64,000 bases of DNA from Pycnopodia helianthoides (GCA_032158295.1 CM063249.1:13372078-13436077); one strand, 5' to 3'. Shown: positions 1 to 12,680, numbered from the stretch's first letter. Notes: generated by a model from the letters alone, not told the origin. Program-made: numbers and translations.

Positions 1-1277
1 AACTTTTATTACCAGTTTGAACAAAAAACATTGTTTTTTTTGTCATTCCATCTACATCATGTAGTTTAAACACTCATATGATTGTAAACCTGCACAGCAT
101 AAGATTAAATTGAACATAGAATCTGATCAGAAAAATATCCATTACACAGATTTGAGGGAACCTACAACTATCCATCCATTTTTGAATTATATTGTTTGTG
201 TAATGAACAAGTAGATACAATTTACCTTTTATGGATTGACCACAAAATAAATGGCTACAAACGGTATAATTATACTTAATCTTCTCACTTGGTGCTGATT
301 TGTTCCATATATTTATTTCTCATTAATCTCTAGGAAATATCAACATGTACGTGGCCTATCGTCAAGTAAAAAAGATGGTGTTGGGGATATTTGGGAAGAT
401 TCAACCGGGCTCCACTCTCATCCTGTGTAATGAATACAATCCGACAGATGCATCCAAACCCAGATTGTACAAAGTCTTCAGCTATCCTGAACTGGATTAC
501 ATTTTTTCTTGATCTACCATGTGACTGCACTTTTCATGAACATGCATTTCTTTATAAAGATTTTGTTTAATTTCACCTTAGACATGGACATGCAATTCTG
601 ATGAAATCAAAACAAGCATTGCAGAGCAAACAAAAATTTTGCATATATAAAAAGTGTTTTCTCCAGTTTTCTGGATTTAGAGATGTTCTGTATGCCTTTA
701 TACACAATGTAACTCGTTAGAGTGAAATTTTACAGTACACATGCTATTAGGGGTATATTGATACATTGACAACAAACATGATAAAGGAATGCTGTGATAA
801 AGCATTGTGATAACTTTATTATGACGGTAGTGTTTGTTTTACACACATTTTGATCATGTCGTATTTTGATCATATCGTATCATATCGGATAATCACTTTG
901 TGATCATATCGTAACGTTACACCCCTACTGGCTACAAAACGTATTCAAATAAATGTCCAGAGGTTGAAATTAACTTTCATTTTGCAGTAGCCCACGGGGC
1001 AAGTCAAGTCAAATTGTTACTATTCCTCATTTAATAAATATGGGATTTTGTATTTGTACATTTTTAACACGTGTAGATAAGTGTTGTGATCAACGTTTTA
1101 TTTTCATCTATTTGTTAGAACATCAACAAATGAAAGATTAATAAAAGAGTAGATACAATTTTTTATTGTGCCACAGAATCTCTGTTTCAAAATTTGCATA
1201 TTCCTTTAGCTTGTCATTTTCAGCCTTGTACAAAACCAATTTTTAAATCCCATAAGATGAGAATTTTTTTTTTAATC
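1..1277. other. AT-rich region without a recognised gene
   Basis: I see no recognisable gene here. A 66-codon minus-strand frame at 330-530 reads like protein in places, but it lacks convincing splice sites or a known motif, so I do not call it. The rest is AT-rich sequence with no tandem or inverted repeat that I could define. Confidence 0.4.
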
Positions 1278-1442
1278 CTAAATTTTGATACAGACTAAAA
1301 AGATTAACCGTTTCATGTTTTCCAATAAGCTATCCGTTGGTGCAGTTAATGCGGGTTCATCGCCACGTGAAGGTCCAGTCATTGATAGTCCGCCTTTTGA
1401 TGGATCAGTTGTTTCTCCAGTCTTGAAGATTTCCATTAGCAT
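1278..1442 (-). CDS. Candidate coding exon, unrecognised
   Basis: On the minus strand a splice-acceptor-like tract (GCTTCTTTTAG) directly precedes ATG at 1442-1440. A 54-codon frame follows to TAG at 1280-1278. The composition is protein-like: it starts MLMEIFKTGETTDPSKGG and continues with a Ser/Thr/Pro/Gly-rich stretch and a short amphipathic end. I do not recognise a family. It could be a terminal exon of a minus-strand gene whose upstream exons lie to the right, possibly starting in the GC-richer block at 1850-2480. It could equally be a chance frame. No donor or partner exon could be confirmed. Confidence 0.25.
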   Translation of the reverse strand: MLMEIFKTGETTDPSKGGLSMTGPSRGDEPALTAPTDSLLENMKRLIFLVCIKI

Positions 1443-1849
1443 CTAAAAGAAGCACAATATTCCATTGAAAACAAATTATAAATTTACCCCAAAAATCAAT
1501 TTGCATTTTATTCTTCTAAATTTATTTTATTTTTTTTTTGAAGGGGGGGGGGCAGTTGGTATTTATTTTTGAAAGGGAATCCACTCACCACTATCCACTC
1601 ACCATTATTTCAGTCATTATGATTACCACATGATAATTTCTTTTGAGCACAAATCAAATATCATTGTCATCATGATGAAAGGTTTCGAGTGATTGAACAC
1701 CCACCCCTTACTTTAATTAAAGAAATATTTTCCGTTGATGTCTTGAGTGTAGGCAAAGAAAGGATCAATGAGGGTATAGGGAAGCTCGCCACTTCTATTT
1801 TACAGAGGGATTTATAGCATTGTCATTGTTTATTGACATGACGGCGAAC

Positions 1850-2530
1850 ATCATTGACACTTCAAACAGCCCAATGGTTTTGCCCGGTATCCGGACACGG
1901 ATTGTTGGCGACTCGCACAGTCCCCCGTTTCCCACTGTTTCCTACCAAACACTTACCCGTGGGATTTAGCTCCTCGTTTTCGTTCGTCCGATTGGCCCTT
2001 TCGCTGTCTGTCTTTCGGCTTTTTTCCCTGACGACGTTGTGGCAATTTTTTGTGGCCTTCAACGTTGAACTGCACCCCTTTGGACTATCCGTGAGAAGTG
2101 TGGACGTGTGGACGAAGTAGGCCTATCCAGGGTGTCATAGGTCACCTTACACAGTAGTGAGTCAGTACGACTACACACGATCGACTTCGAAACGCTGAAG
2201 TTGGATCACGTTTCAGCTTACAAAAAGTACCCATTCTTCCTAAATAGCTGAATGAGCCGGACAATTTCGGAAGCTGTGGTTAGGGTTCTTATCGCTGTTC
2301 CTTGTGCAGCCTCAAAAAGCACACGTTTTCGGCATTTTAAAGTCTTATTTACACTTCACATGCATGATGTCTGTGCTTCTGCAAGCCTTCGATGCATGTT
2401 TTCATGCACGAAGTCAGTGATTGCGCAACACCATCAACAACCTTGCCCACCTTGTGACGTCATGGTCTTTCTAACCAATCAAACGCCCTCAACGGCAAAA
2501 TGCTTTCAAGTTTTGCCAAATCCCCAATAA
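1850..2530. other. GC-richer block with CpGs, possible promoter region
   Basis: This block is visibly richer in GC and CpG than its surroundings and has no repeat signature I recognise. Frames on both strands (for example 1854-2120 plus, 1862-2062 minus) overlap and look like shadows of composition rather than protein. A promoter or 5' untranslated region of a minus-strand gene is possible, but this is inference only. Confidence 0.25.
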
Positions 2531-2706
2531 TGACCCTTTTTTTTTGATGCAATATTACAGACAAACTGTGAACCCAAATAATTTAACTAACTCATTAAAC
2601 AGTAGTCTAATATCATATCTGCAAGTTTTACAATCGTTTCTGCTTTCTCAAAAATCGCTCTAGTAACACTTTAAGATAAGGTAATCAATAACTCAAAAAG
2701 GTTTAC

Positions 2707-3093
2707 TTAAAGACACTGGACACCTTTGGTAATTGTCAAAGACCAGTCTTCTCACTTGGTGTATCTCAACATATGCACACAAAAAACAAACCTGTGAAAA
2801 TTTGAACTCAATTGGTCGTCGAAGTTGCGAGATAATAATGGAAGAAAAAAACACCCTTGTCACACGAAGTTGTGTGCTTTCACATGCTTGATTGCTTGAT
2901 TTCAAGACCTCACGCGCGAGGTCTCGAAATCAATTCAAATATTTTACTTCTTTCTCAAAAACTACGTTACTTCAGAGGGAGCCGTTTCTCACAATGTTTT
3001 ATACCATCAACAGCTCTCCATTGCTCGTTACCAAGTAAGTTTTTATGCTAACAATTATTTTGAGTAATTACCAATAGTGTCCTGTGCCTTTAA
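2707..3093 (-). mobile_element. TTAA-flanked MITE, family A, copy 1
   Basis: A non-coding element of about 390 bp lies between TTAA tetranucleotides. Its terminal inverted repeats begin AAAGRCACTGGACAC and continue into a shared TGGTAATT word. A CpG-rich palindrome around GACCTCACGCGCGAGGTC sits at 2898-2932. Two more copies lie in the opposite orientation at 17469-17869 and 32306-32696. The TTAA flanks suggest piggyBac-type mobilisation. No transposase is encoded. Confidence 0.85.
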
Positions 3094-5221
3094 ACATTTA
3101 AAACGAAACCTAAAGCAATGGCTTGTTGCTTCTAGTGCGAAAGCATGCGGTGGCCTATAGCCCTGCGAACTTGTCTCAGTAGAACCCATTACTGACATCA
3201 CACCCGGCTACTGTCTGCCCGGGGTGGCTGAGGGGAAATAAAAAAAATCGTGGCGCAGTGAATCAGCTTGGTGCAGGCCTAACTATATAACCTTTTATTT
3301 TAAAGTCACTTGTAGGAGCTGCCCAATCTCTTGTAATGACCTAATCAAGGAAGAATGAGGTTTGTTTGATAGGTGCACTCACAAATATCCCAGGTCAGAA
3401 TTGAAAAGAATATTTATCTCTTCATATAGGCCTATTTATATTTTTTATTAGTGTATTGTCTCCTTATGTGACTGGGTCAACGGGCTTTCGAGCTACAGTG
3501 TTTAAGTATACTTTTGTTGATCCTGGCCATCACATTAAGGTTGTTTTGTAAACTTCATGTGCTTTTAATTTTGTTGTTATGCTAATATTTACTTATTGCT
3601 TGTATTTACTTAAATACTGATTTATTTATTTATTCATTCATTTTGTTACTTACTGACTGTTTGTGTGTATTTCATGGCCAAATAAAGAATAAAAATAATC
3701 AATTTCTATCTTGCTATATCGTCAATAATGTCCTCAACCCACTAAAATGAACTATTTTGGAAAGCCGACATCCCATTTCAATCATTATGTCGCCAAATTG
3801 AAATAATTCATCTCGGTAAGTCGACAACCTCCTTTCAAAGTCGACATCCTACATTCAAGATGGCGTCATCGTGAGATCTCAACAAGTCGGATGGCACTGC
3901 AAGGACTCCGTATCCATTGTAGCAACCGATACCCAAAGATCGATTTCGCGTGAATTCGGCTCACGTGTAATAGGCCTATACGTGTTTGTGGCTCAATTCC
4001 AGAAAAAAATCCATACGTTCAATTTTGCATTCTCTGAGCTTGAAGGGTGTGCGTGTCTGCGTGTTGATCATAACCTTCTGCTAGTATTCATTAACTACCG
4101 AGAGGAAATAAGACTGACGCTCCTTGTCTACCGTTGGTAATTACGGACAGTTTAGAAGCATGCAGTAGAGTGACGTACCCCAACCCATATAGAGCAAGTT
4201 CCCCTCGACTTCACAAACAATCATGCCAAATAAATTAGTATTGTAAATAAATCAATACAAGTATGTATTGCTGTTTCATAATGTTTAGCCGCGTTCACAA
4301 CCTCCCCCCCCCAAAAAAAAGGAAAGGAAAGATAAGAAAAGAAAACAAGAATTAAACAAATAAATAAATAACATTACTCGCGTTTAATAGAGGGGTTACA
4401 AGTAAAAACACGCATGCGCAAGGCACTTGTTTTGATCTTAAAACAAGCCTAAAGGGAAGTACAGTTTTTCGGTGATGTTTTCCCTTCCTAAAGCGTCCAA
4501 CGGAATTGATGACATTTTCAAAGTTGGTTTGATTGTGTTTGATTGAAACCGCAGTACTGGTATTAATCTACACACTTCCAAAAACGCTATTAAAGGTAGT
4601 TTCCCTTTAAATGTGCTTGCATGTTCGAGAAAATGCCGTGTAATGGCAGTGTGCCAAGATTCCCTTCTCTGTCATTGTAAACAGTAACACCAGATTTGTG
4701 TTACAAATTTTCTTCTAAAAGATAACATCTAACATCTACTCTGATATGTATACTTCGCGTTAATGAAGTCGAGCTTTTCCACGTCGCAACCTTGCCTAAA
4801 TGTGTGCTTTGTGTGGGGAAAACCTGCGTCATAGGACACCACCGCTTCCCCGCCGCAAGAAGACCCAGTGCAAACGTCATAAGCGAAGATCGAATTATCA
4901 TGGTGTAAGGTTATACATTATTTATACACGCTAAGGCCAGCGAAATGCTGATTTGATTATGCCGCGGATTTCACGCCGGAAATAATGTACATTCAAGGAA
5001 ATGAATGAAAAGACGCTTTTACTCATTTTAGTCACGGGCATGGCCCTCAATAGAGACAACTTTGCCATTTGCTGATGTTTTTTGTTTTCCTTGAATTTTA
5101 TGGGCTGTTATTGCCACAATAGAGAAAACACCACTTAGTGCTGTTCTGTGTGTCATTTCGTGTGGAAAACAAAGGCTGCATTAGGTAAGGGTTGCATTCA
5201 GATACGATGTTTGCTCTATAT
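3094..5221. other. Intergenic sequence, no recognised gene
   Basis: No gene is recognised. Sequence at 3480-3700 ends in AAATAAAGAATAAAAATAA after a TTTATTTATTTATTC run, which looks like the 3' end of an old retroelement or transcript, but no coding part is visible. The 89-codon frame at 3871-4140 has no family signature. An A-rich purine tract lies at 4310-4375. Confidence 0.4.
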
Positions 5222-7179
5222 TACACTTTTAAAACTTCCGGGTCAAATTTGACCCGTATTCCGGGTCCAATATGACATGACCAAGTTTGGGTCAAAGTGA
5301 CCTGTTTGAACTGACCCGGCTTCCGGGTCAACATGAAACAGTGACCCGGTCACATTTGACCCGGATGCCGGAACCATTATGACATGACCATGTCCGGGTC
5401 AACTGAGTGACCTGGAAATCTAGATCAACCGGTTTTCCGTGTCACTATTTTTGAGCCGGGTCACGTGAGATAAGCATGCCTTCCATGTATTGAGAAGTCT
5501 CACCCATGGCAATCTGTATAACACTAACAGTTAACAATTATATGAGGAGACCGTAAAACCTCACCACATTGTATTTCCACCGTGTAAAGTTTCACATTGT
5601 AATTGCCATAAAGGAGAGCACTGCGAGTGTAGAGAACACATGCTAACCTTTTGGGGCAGCCTGGCTTTTTAAACTTTGATAGTGCAACACAGTAGAATTC
5701 AAAGAAAACTGTTATTTATTATGGACCAAACAATTAGCAATTAGGGGTACACAATCGATTAAATGTATTTATTTCATTTGGCTCTAGTACAGCGATCGTA
5801 CAGGTATAAGATTTTGTTTAAAAAAAACACATTTCATTTAAAAACACAATATTATTAATTTTACGGCGTGACCCTTTACTTCATTTAGTGAGAACAAATT
5901 ATGGAAAACGTCCCTAAAGACAGACAAAAAATTACCATTTTGGCATTTGCAACAAAGGATTCAACAAACTGACCTCTGCATGCAATAAAGTGCCCTTTGA
6001 ATGCAAGACACTGAAGGTATAATTAGTCTGTATTGTTTATTACTGGCCAACCCCATTTCTTAGCACACACATTATGATGTCATGATCGAAGGCCCCCACC
6101 TCCAGTGACCGTTTCCTATTTACATCTTTGTTGACGTGACCACTAGTTATTCAGCCTTTTTCTTGGCAATATTAATTAAACTTGTTAGTCGGGGGGGGGG
6201 GTACCGTGTCTGCTAAACATAGTAGAACAGAAAAAAAATGTTCAAAATTGCTACTTAAAATTGTATTTAAAATGTATGGGGATAGGAGGACCACATGATT
6301 TCATCACTTTACAAAAAAAATTTTTTTTGACAAACGAAGGCTTCTTTTGTGTATTAATATTTCTCTGTAAATATACTGTCTTTCAAAATCACATGACAAC
6401 ATATTATTTTTTTTTATTTATGCTACTTAGGCCCTACACAAACTTAAAATTCGTTTTTTCAGTTTTGTTTTTGGCATCCTTGAACAGTTTCATATTCCTG
6501 AGAAACTTCATCCGTGGTCCAACATAAGCAATTTTGAAATATGATGGATACACTTGCCCTATTTGGTTTGGGTAAATCTGTCTGTATACACCCAAACCAA
6601 ACGGTGTTTTCCTATGGTGTTCGCCATTATCTCAAAAAGGCTAATAGGGGGAAAGCTACTTCAGGGACTCGATGCACATATCCAGAAGAAAAAAAACCTC
6701 TCGTCCTCGTCCATGCCATTTTCTAAAATAGCAATATTGAAAACCATTTGAATGATAGCCTACAACAAGTATACGACCAACACAAGACAAACATTCCATT
6801 AGCCTTGCTTTAGTCTCAGTAAATAAGGTTTAGTCTTAAGTCATCAGTGTGTAAACAAAATTTCACTTAAATTTACAAAAATCATCAGCAGAACAATTGG
6901 CCTTGCTCTGATTGCACACTGCATTACTTTCGAATGGCTATTTCTTTTTTCCTTTATCTTTTTTTTCATTATTATTTTTCGACCCAAAATGTGCTCAATT
7001 TACCGTCTTTTAAAATAACAAACAGAACAAACATTTATTGCATTACTAGTTGCCAAGTACCATTCGGATTCCTATCAATTAGCGATATAGGAAAAGAGAA
7101 TGAATACAGTGTACATCAAACAACAACTAAAAAAGGTGCATGTGCTTTGTGGGTAGCGATCCTACGGAAGCCCATTAGT

Positions 7180-7258
7180 GCCACGTTGCGTTTCTCTTTA
7201 CGCGGTAGTGTTTCTCTTTGACGTGAAAGTGTTTCTCTTCCACGACCACGTGGTAGTT
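7180..7258. repeat. Inverted minisatellite units facing the main array
   Basis: Three or four units of the form GGTAGTGTTTCTCTT stand just left of the main minisatellite. They are its reverse complement, so they can pair with it as a large stem. The spacer between them is about 70 bp. Confidence 0.75.
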
Positions 7259-7328
7259 TTTTCTTTCATCTGATGCGGCCACTAAATAACTGCTAGCCGC
7301 CATTTATGTTTGTTGCGGCAACCACATG

Positions 7329-8433
7329 AAAGAGAAACATTTACCACCCGGAAGAGAAACACTACCACCTGGAAGAAAACACTACCACCTGGAAGAGAAA
7401 CACTACCACCTGGAAGAGAAACACTACCACCTGAAGAGAAACACTACCACCTAGAAGAGAAACACTACCACCTAGAAGAGAAACACTACACCTGAAAGAG
7501 AAACACTACCACCTGGAAAGAGAAACACTACCACATGGAAGAGAAACACTACCACATGGAAGAGAAACACTACCACATGAAGAGAAACACTACCACCTGG
7601 AAGAGAAACACTACCATCTGGAAGAGAAACACTACCACCTGGAAGAGAAACACTACCACCTGGAAGAGAAACACTACTACCTAGAAGAGAAACACTACCA
7701 CCTAGAAGAGAAACACTACCACCTAGAAGAGAAACATTACCACTGAAAGAGAAACACTACCACCTGGAAGAGAAACACTACCACTGGAAGAGAAACACTA
7801 CCACCTGGAAGAGAAACACTACACCTGGAAGAGAAATACTACCACCTAGAAGAGAAACACTACCACCTGGAAGAGAAACAACTGACCACCTGGAAGAGAA
7901 AACACTACCACCTGGAAGAGAAACATACCACAGTTAAAGAGAAAACACTACCACTGGAAGAGAAACACTACCACCTGGAAGAGAAACACTACCACATGAA
8001 AGAGAAACACTACCACCTGAAAGAGAAACACTACCACCTGGAAGAGAAACACTACCACATAAAAGAGAAACACTACCACCTGGAAGAGAAACACTACCAC
8101 CTGGAAGAGAAACACTACCACATGAAAGAGAAACACTACCACCTGGAAGAGAAACACTACCACCTGGAAGAGAAACACTACCACCTGGAAGAGAAACACT
8201 ACCACCTGGAAGAGAAACACTACCACCTGGAAGAGAAACACTACCACCTGGAAGAGAAACACTACCACATGGAAGAGAAACACTACCACCTGGAAGAGAA
8301 ACACTACCATCTGGAAGAGAAACACTACCACCTGGAAGAGAAACACTACCACCTGGAAGAGAAACACTACCACCTGGAAGAGAAACACTACCACCTGGAA
8401 GAGAAACACTACCACCTGGAAGAGAAACACTAC
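7329..8433. repeat. 21-bp minisatellite, about 50 units
   Basis: The tandem unit is GAGAAACACTACCACCTGGAA with few substitutions and occasional 1-bp indels, mainly in the left half. From about 7990 to 8433 the phase is perfectly kept. Because the unit is a multiple of three, long frames run through on both strands: the plus strand reads a KHYHLEE heptad and the minus strand reads SVSLPGG or VVFLFQV. I see no start context, splice sites or flanking exon, so I treat these frames as by-products of the array. Confidence 0.95.
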
Positions 8434-8557
8434 ATTGCATGACCTCATGAACCAAAATTTTGACCCAGAAAAGGGTACAAAATATTTTACCCAGCAGAAT
8501 GGTCAAAATTTTGACCCGGGAGTTTTAAGAGTGTAAATTTTAGGTGCAGGCTACATT

Positions 8558-9180
8558 TCGTCACCGACGCCACGAACTGACCCACAGGTATAGATACCAG
8601 TAGCAATCGGAGAAAACGGCGCTTAAATTTGAATGTTTTCTAACACCCGCTTTCTTTCAAATTTTCTGGGTCTTTTCAACTAGTTTTCTTTCACTGGGGA
8701 CTTTATGCTTTGATTTTCATATAATTATATGGTGCTTTTGACTGCTTTCTGTTCTAAATTAATAATCATTAAAGTAAGAAAGATTTGTGTTAGGTCGTGA
8801 AATCGAAAATTTACGCAAAACATACATTTCCGCTTTCACGGATCATTGGTTTCTGAGGAGAAATTCCATTCCGATCCTCTTTACTTCAATAAAAACGCCA
8901 AAAGTCAACCTGTAAAAATGTCATCAAATTTGTCTTGATGACAAAATATGACATTGGAGGCTCTTCATTGTGCTATTTTTACACCATTGACAGTGTTTTA
9001 AAAGGCAACATTTCTCCCGATGATTGGTATTGACGAACTTGTAGAATCCATGTTTTTTCTTCACCACTAATTCTCGAAAGTCTACATCAAGAAGTGGGTC
9101 CAAAACAAATCGTTGATGTCAAACTGGAAAATGGACAAAGGGGACATGCCTTTTGAACAGATGTCTACGTTAGAGTAATC
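8558..9180. mobile_element. Relic of the CACGAAGTAGC TIR family
   Basis: The left edge (TCGTCACCGACGCCACGA) and the following CAATCGGAGAAAACGG word match the terminus of the element at 48034-48617 in inverted orientation. The right boundary could not be found, so the end given is approximate. No coding sequence is seen. Confidence 0.45.
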
Positions 9181-9429
9181 CGATAATAATTATGTTTTAC
9201 TGGAATGGAAATCCTTGTAAAAAGCAAGTATTATTGTTGGGTGAGCCTTTTTATTAAAAACGGCCACGATCGTTACGCTTTTTAAAAGCATTATTGAGAA
9301 TTTGAGTGTGTATGGGGAATACATTACCTTTATGTAATCAACTAACGTATAGACCAAGAGAACATCAAAGAAAGGGTACATAAATACAATCGCTAGCTTC
9401 ATCAGAATTTTTTTTAATGCGATTTGAAA

Positions 9430-9600
9430 ACCTACACAGTGTATTTCACCTGTGTTAAAAAAATAGTCAGAATTGAACCAAATTCTGTGTCCCAGTGGGC
9501 CTGACCCATTTTCGGCCCAATGATTTAAATAAAATGTGATTTTAAATCAGGTTTGTGCGTCATTTTGACCCATATCCTGGTTCATTTTGACACAAATTCC
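9430..9600. repeat. Degenerate GGGTCA-type repeat
   Basis: This stretch has words such as AGTCAGAATTGAACC and CATTTTGACCCATATCC, typical of the GGGTCA elements elsewhere in the window, but they are decayed. No clear TIR pair was seen. Confidence 0.4.
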
Positions 9601-9611
9601 AGATCATATCA

Positions 9612-10640
9612 TGAATCCTTTAGGTATGAAATTCTTATCTTTGATTGGTTTAATTCGAATTATAAAGTGTTGTAAAAGCCGTTTTACAAATCAAGCCCTG
9701 GCGTGAATATCAGCGTATTGTTCGCATGACATTATAGTCTAGACACACACAGACTGCAGTAGTGACTCGTGTTTTTTTTAATTCATAAATAAGAAACAAA
9801 TAAAAGAAAGCGTTTACAAAATATGATTTTTTTTTTTTTTTTTTTTTTACAATAATACATGGATCCCTTTGGGTATGGAATTCTTATCTTTGATTAAATA
9901 AATTCGAATTATAAAGTGTTGAGAAAGCCGTTTTACAAATCAAGCCCTATCATGAATATCATAGTTCGCATGACATTACAGTCTAGACACACACAGACTG
10001 CAGTAGTGACTCGTGGTTTGTTAATATTCATAAATAGCAAATAAATATATAAGAAAGCGTTTACAAAACACGAAAAAATCAGCAATAATACATTAATCCT
10101 TTTTGTGTTGAATTTTAGTCTTTGATTGGTTTAATTCGAAATAAAAAGTGTTAAGACAGTCGTTTTACAAATCAACCCCTGTCGTTGATTTTAGCGTTAT
10201 ATGGTTTACGCATGACAATTGACATACACACGCACAAACTCCAGCAAAGTGACTCGTGGTCTTTTAATGGTCTGTATACGTTTGGTAATTGGAACCCACT
10301 GTTTGTTTCAATACAATATAGTTATAGATATATACCATAAAACTAACCTGTGAACATTTCATTTCAAAAGGTGGTAGCATTTTCGGAGATATTGCCGAAA
10401 ATCTGGAGCGGTTATGTCCACGCAATCTGTATTGGAATATACACTCTGAGAAGCGTTACCGTCGTAACGTTTCTCAGATTCAAATTTTTCAGGAATACAA
10501 ATATTTATATAACCAAACGTAGACAGACCCTTTAAAATTGAAAAATCTGAAATAAATTAAATAAAGACATTTATTTGTTTTTATCTGGAAAAATCAGCAA
10601 CAATACATGAATCCTTCGTGTATGGAATACTGGTCTTTGA
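9612..10640. repeat. Tandem repeat of about 240 bp, three units plus a stub
   Basis: Units begin near 9612, 9862 and 10094. Shared words include TTACAAATCAAGCCCT, GACTGCAGTAGTGACTCGTG and AAGAAAGCGTTTACAAAA. A fourth, partial unit starts near 10610. The third unit is split by a family C MITE at 10264-10535. A long poly-T run separates units 1 and 2. Confidence 0.85.
10264..10535. mobile_element. TTAA-flanked MITE, family C, inserted in a tandem unit
   Basis: The element lies between TTAA at 10264-10267 and TTAA at 10532-10535. TIRs contain GGTCTGTATACGTTTGG on the left and its near complement on the right. An internal palindrome around CTGAGAAGCG and CGTTTCTCAG lies at 10446-10477. The insertion site is the TTAA still intact in tandem units 1 (9778-9781) and 2 (10021-10024). 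Confidence 0.8.
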
Positions 10641-12290
10641 TGGGGGGGGGGGGGGTCATGTCTCCCCCTGTCACCCCACAGCTAGCTAGTAACAGTCACA
10701 CCCACCCCACCCACCAGCCCAATGCTACACACAACATGCACGCTACCGTGCATGCAGTTTCCAGAACTGCATGCGATAATAACGTAGATGAGGCGTTGCG
10801 GCAATAAACGTAATAGGCCTTCTATCCGATTTGTTTACTTTTGAAAACTTGAAAAAGAAAAATCCGTCAATCTGCATTGATTATTTAGACATCTGTCATG
10901 TTCCGGTCTGCACGTTTATAGCACAGCGGCGGCGGTTTGTGCATGCACTATAAGCAAGACAAGACAAGATTGACATCACTCGGTCCACAAATTGCAACGG
11001 CTCACTCCAGTGTCTGAAAACCACAGATTGCAATAGTCGGGAGGGGGAGTATTTTGCTAGCCGATACGAGTACGAGTACCATCTAAACGGTACTCGAGAA
11101 AATCAAAACGGTGTACGAGTACCGAGTACAAGTACCACAACACTGGGCATTTGGATAACGCAATTTCTGACACGATAAGTACAACAACCGTGCATACATT
11201 TCGACTATAGAACAATACTAATAACACAGCTGAAATAGTTCTTACGGTCTTGGGGATGCATCTACATCTACATCTACATCTTCGGTTGAATGTTTTATTA
11301 TTGAGGAATTTGTCTTCAGATGCTTAGAGGAAAATAAATTGTAGCACTTTTAAAGACTAACTAAAAGTACTACAAAAGTGCTACAATAAAAGTGCTAACT
11401 AAAGGTGATACAATCTCTGCATTTTGCCTGACTAACACGGCTACCCACCATGTATCTTCAGACTCGGTCAATGATGGCACAACATTTGTACGTGACTATG
11501 ACACTTTAACGAGTGTTTACCCCAGCGCTACCGCTCGAGGCTGATCCGAGAGAGGCATACAGCAATATTTGTTTCCAGATGGGTTCAGGCACAACTAAAT
11601 TGAATGATTTTTTTCCCCTGTTAAATCCACTCTCTGTTTGTTTCTTCCTTTTGAAGCGAAACGATTGCAGTCGGGCATGGTCCCGCAAGTCAATTTTAAA
11701 TAACTCTCGGCGGTTGTGTATAATTGTTTTTCAGTCTTCCAGACCCTTAATTAGGTTTACCGTATCCCATCATGCGTTATTGCACAAATATAGTACACGT
11801 TTGTTTTCAATAACATTCAAAAAATGCAATTTTACGTTGCGGCCTTCTTATTGAGTTAGTTCCAACCAAAATGGGCATTCGTTAAAACACGGCACGTTCT
11901 ATCGGTATTGAATAACGATTTCACTGCGTTAAAAAAAAAAAACAATACAAAAAAAAAACAAAAAAAAACAACAACACGGAATCCAGGCCTTCTTAAGGAG
12001 TTCGCAAATGCAGCATATTGCACTTAAACTGTTGCTTAAGGGAGCATTAAATACAAAGTGTGGACCTGAGAACAAAAGAAGTCCACGTAGTTGAGGGACT
12101 TGAAACACTATGTGGCCTTACACACGTCCGCACAGTGTTTTTTTTTTACAGTGTTGAAGAATGTGTTTTTTCTTAAGTGTACGGAACAAAGGAATGTCCA
12201 CAGAGTTTAAACAACACAGAGCGAGACTACACGAGGCTACTTTCTGTTCACGGTTGAATCAAAATACAAGTAAAGCTCATAGACACATGA
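10640..12290. other. Intergenic sequence, no recognised gene
   Basis: A poly-G run lies at about 10640-10655. A GAGTACGAGTACC-rich stretch at 11060-11140 is related to 21980-22370. A short CATCTA run lies near 11260, and A-rich simple sequence near 11930-11970. The longest frame (11513-11854, 113 codons, plus) has no recognisable motif and is overlapped by an equally plausible minus frame, so neither is called. Confidence 0.4.
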
Positions 12291-12680
12291 TTAAAGGAAC
12301 ATTACAGAATTGGTGAGAAAAAAAACTTGTAAAATATACTTTTTGATCACAGATTTACATAAAACTTACACGGTCTAATGATGATGATCAAACATCCCTT
12401 GAAATATTTCTGTTGGAAATGCCATATTTGATGAAAAATGAATAAACTAATTTTCCGATTGGAGTTTATCGCTCAGTGAGCGTTTTATTCATTTGTTGAA
12501 TCTATATGATTTCATGCAAATGTGTAATCGGTTTTTCACTATTTTCTCGTGACCCAGATGGCCGATCGATCTCAAACTTCTACAGGTTTGTCAGTTTATG
12601 TATATGGTGGATTACATAAAGTGCTTACACTGCCAGCAACTGTTGTGGTAGCAAAAACCAATTCTGTAATGTTCCTTTAA
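12291..12680. mobile_element. TTAA-flanked MITE, family B, copy 1
   Basis: TIRs read AAAGGAACATTACAGAATTG on the left with the exact complement on the right, both bounded by TTAA. The body is about 390 bp and non-coding. It contains a TTTATCGCTCAGTGAGCG hairpin region. A second copy lies at 13991-14383, only 1.3 kb away in the same orientation and more than 90 percent alike by eye. Confidence 0.9.

Larger units (their letters stand above)
5222..8535. mobile_element. 3.3 kb TIR-bounded segment with GGGTCA repeats
   Basis: The left end (TACACTTTTAAAACTTCC, then GGGTCAAATTTGACCC) is matched in inverted form at the right end, which finishes GGGAGTTTTAAGAGTGTA at 8535. That gives about 35 bp of imperfect TIR. 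The first 240 bp carry many direct and inverted copies of GGGTCA. The middle has no recognisable coding sequence and holds the 21-bp minisatellite described separately. It may be one element or two related short elements flanking unrelated DNA. Shorter relatives occur at 17888-18106 and 23571-23790. Confidence 0.5.

Noticed and set aside
1854..2120. 88-codon plus frame with a hydrophobic middle
   Set aside because: Overlaps an equally open minus frame in a GC-richer block and has no recognisable feature.
7934..8506. Long open frames on both strands across the 21-bp repeat (up to 190 codons)
   Set aside because: The unit is a multiple of three, so frames stay open automatically. There is no start context, splice site or flanking exon.
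11506..11854. Overlapping frames of 113 (plus) and 60 (minus) codons
   Set aside because: No domain, and both strands are open over the same bases.
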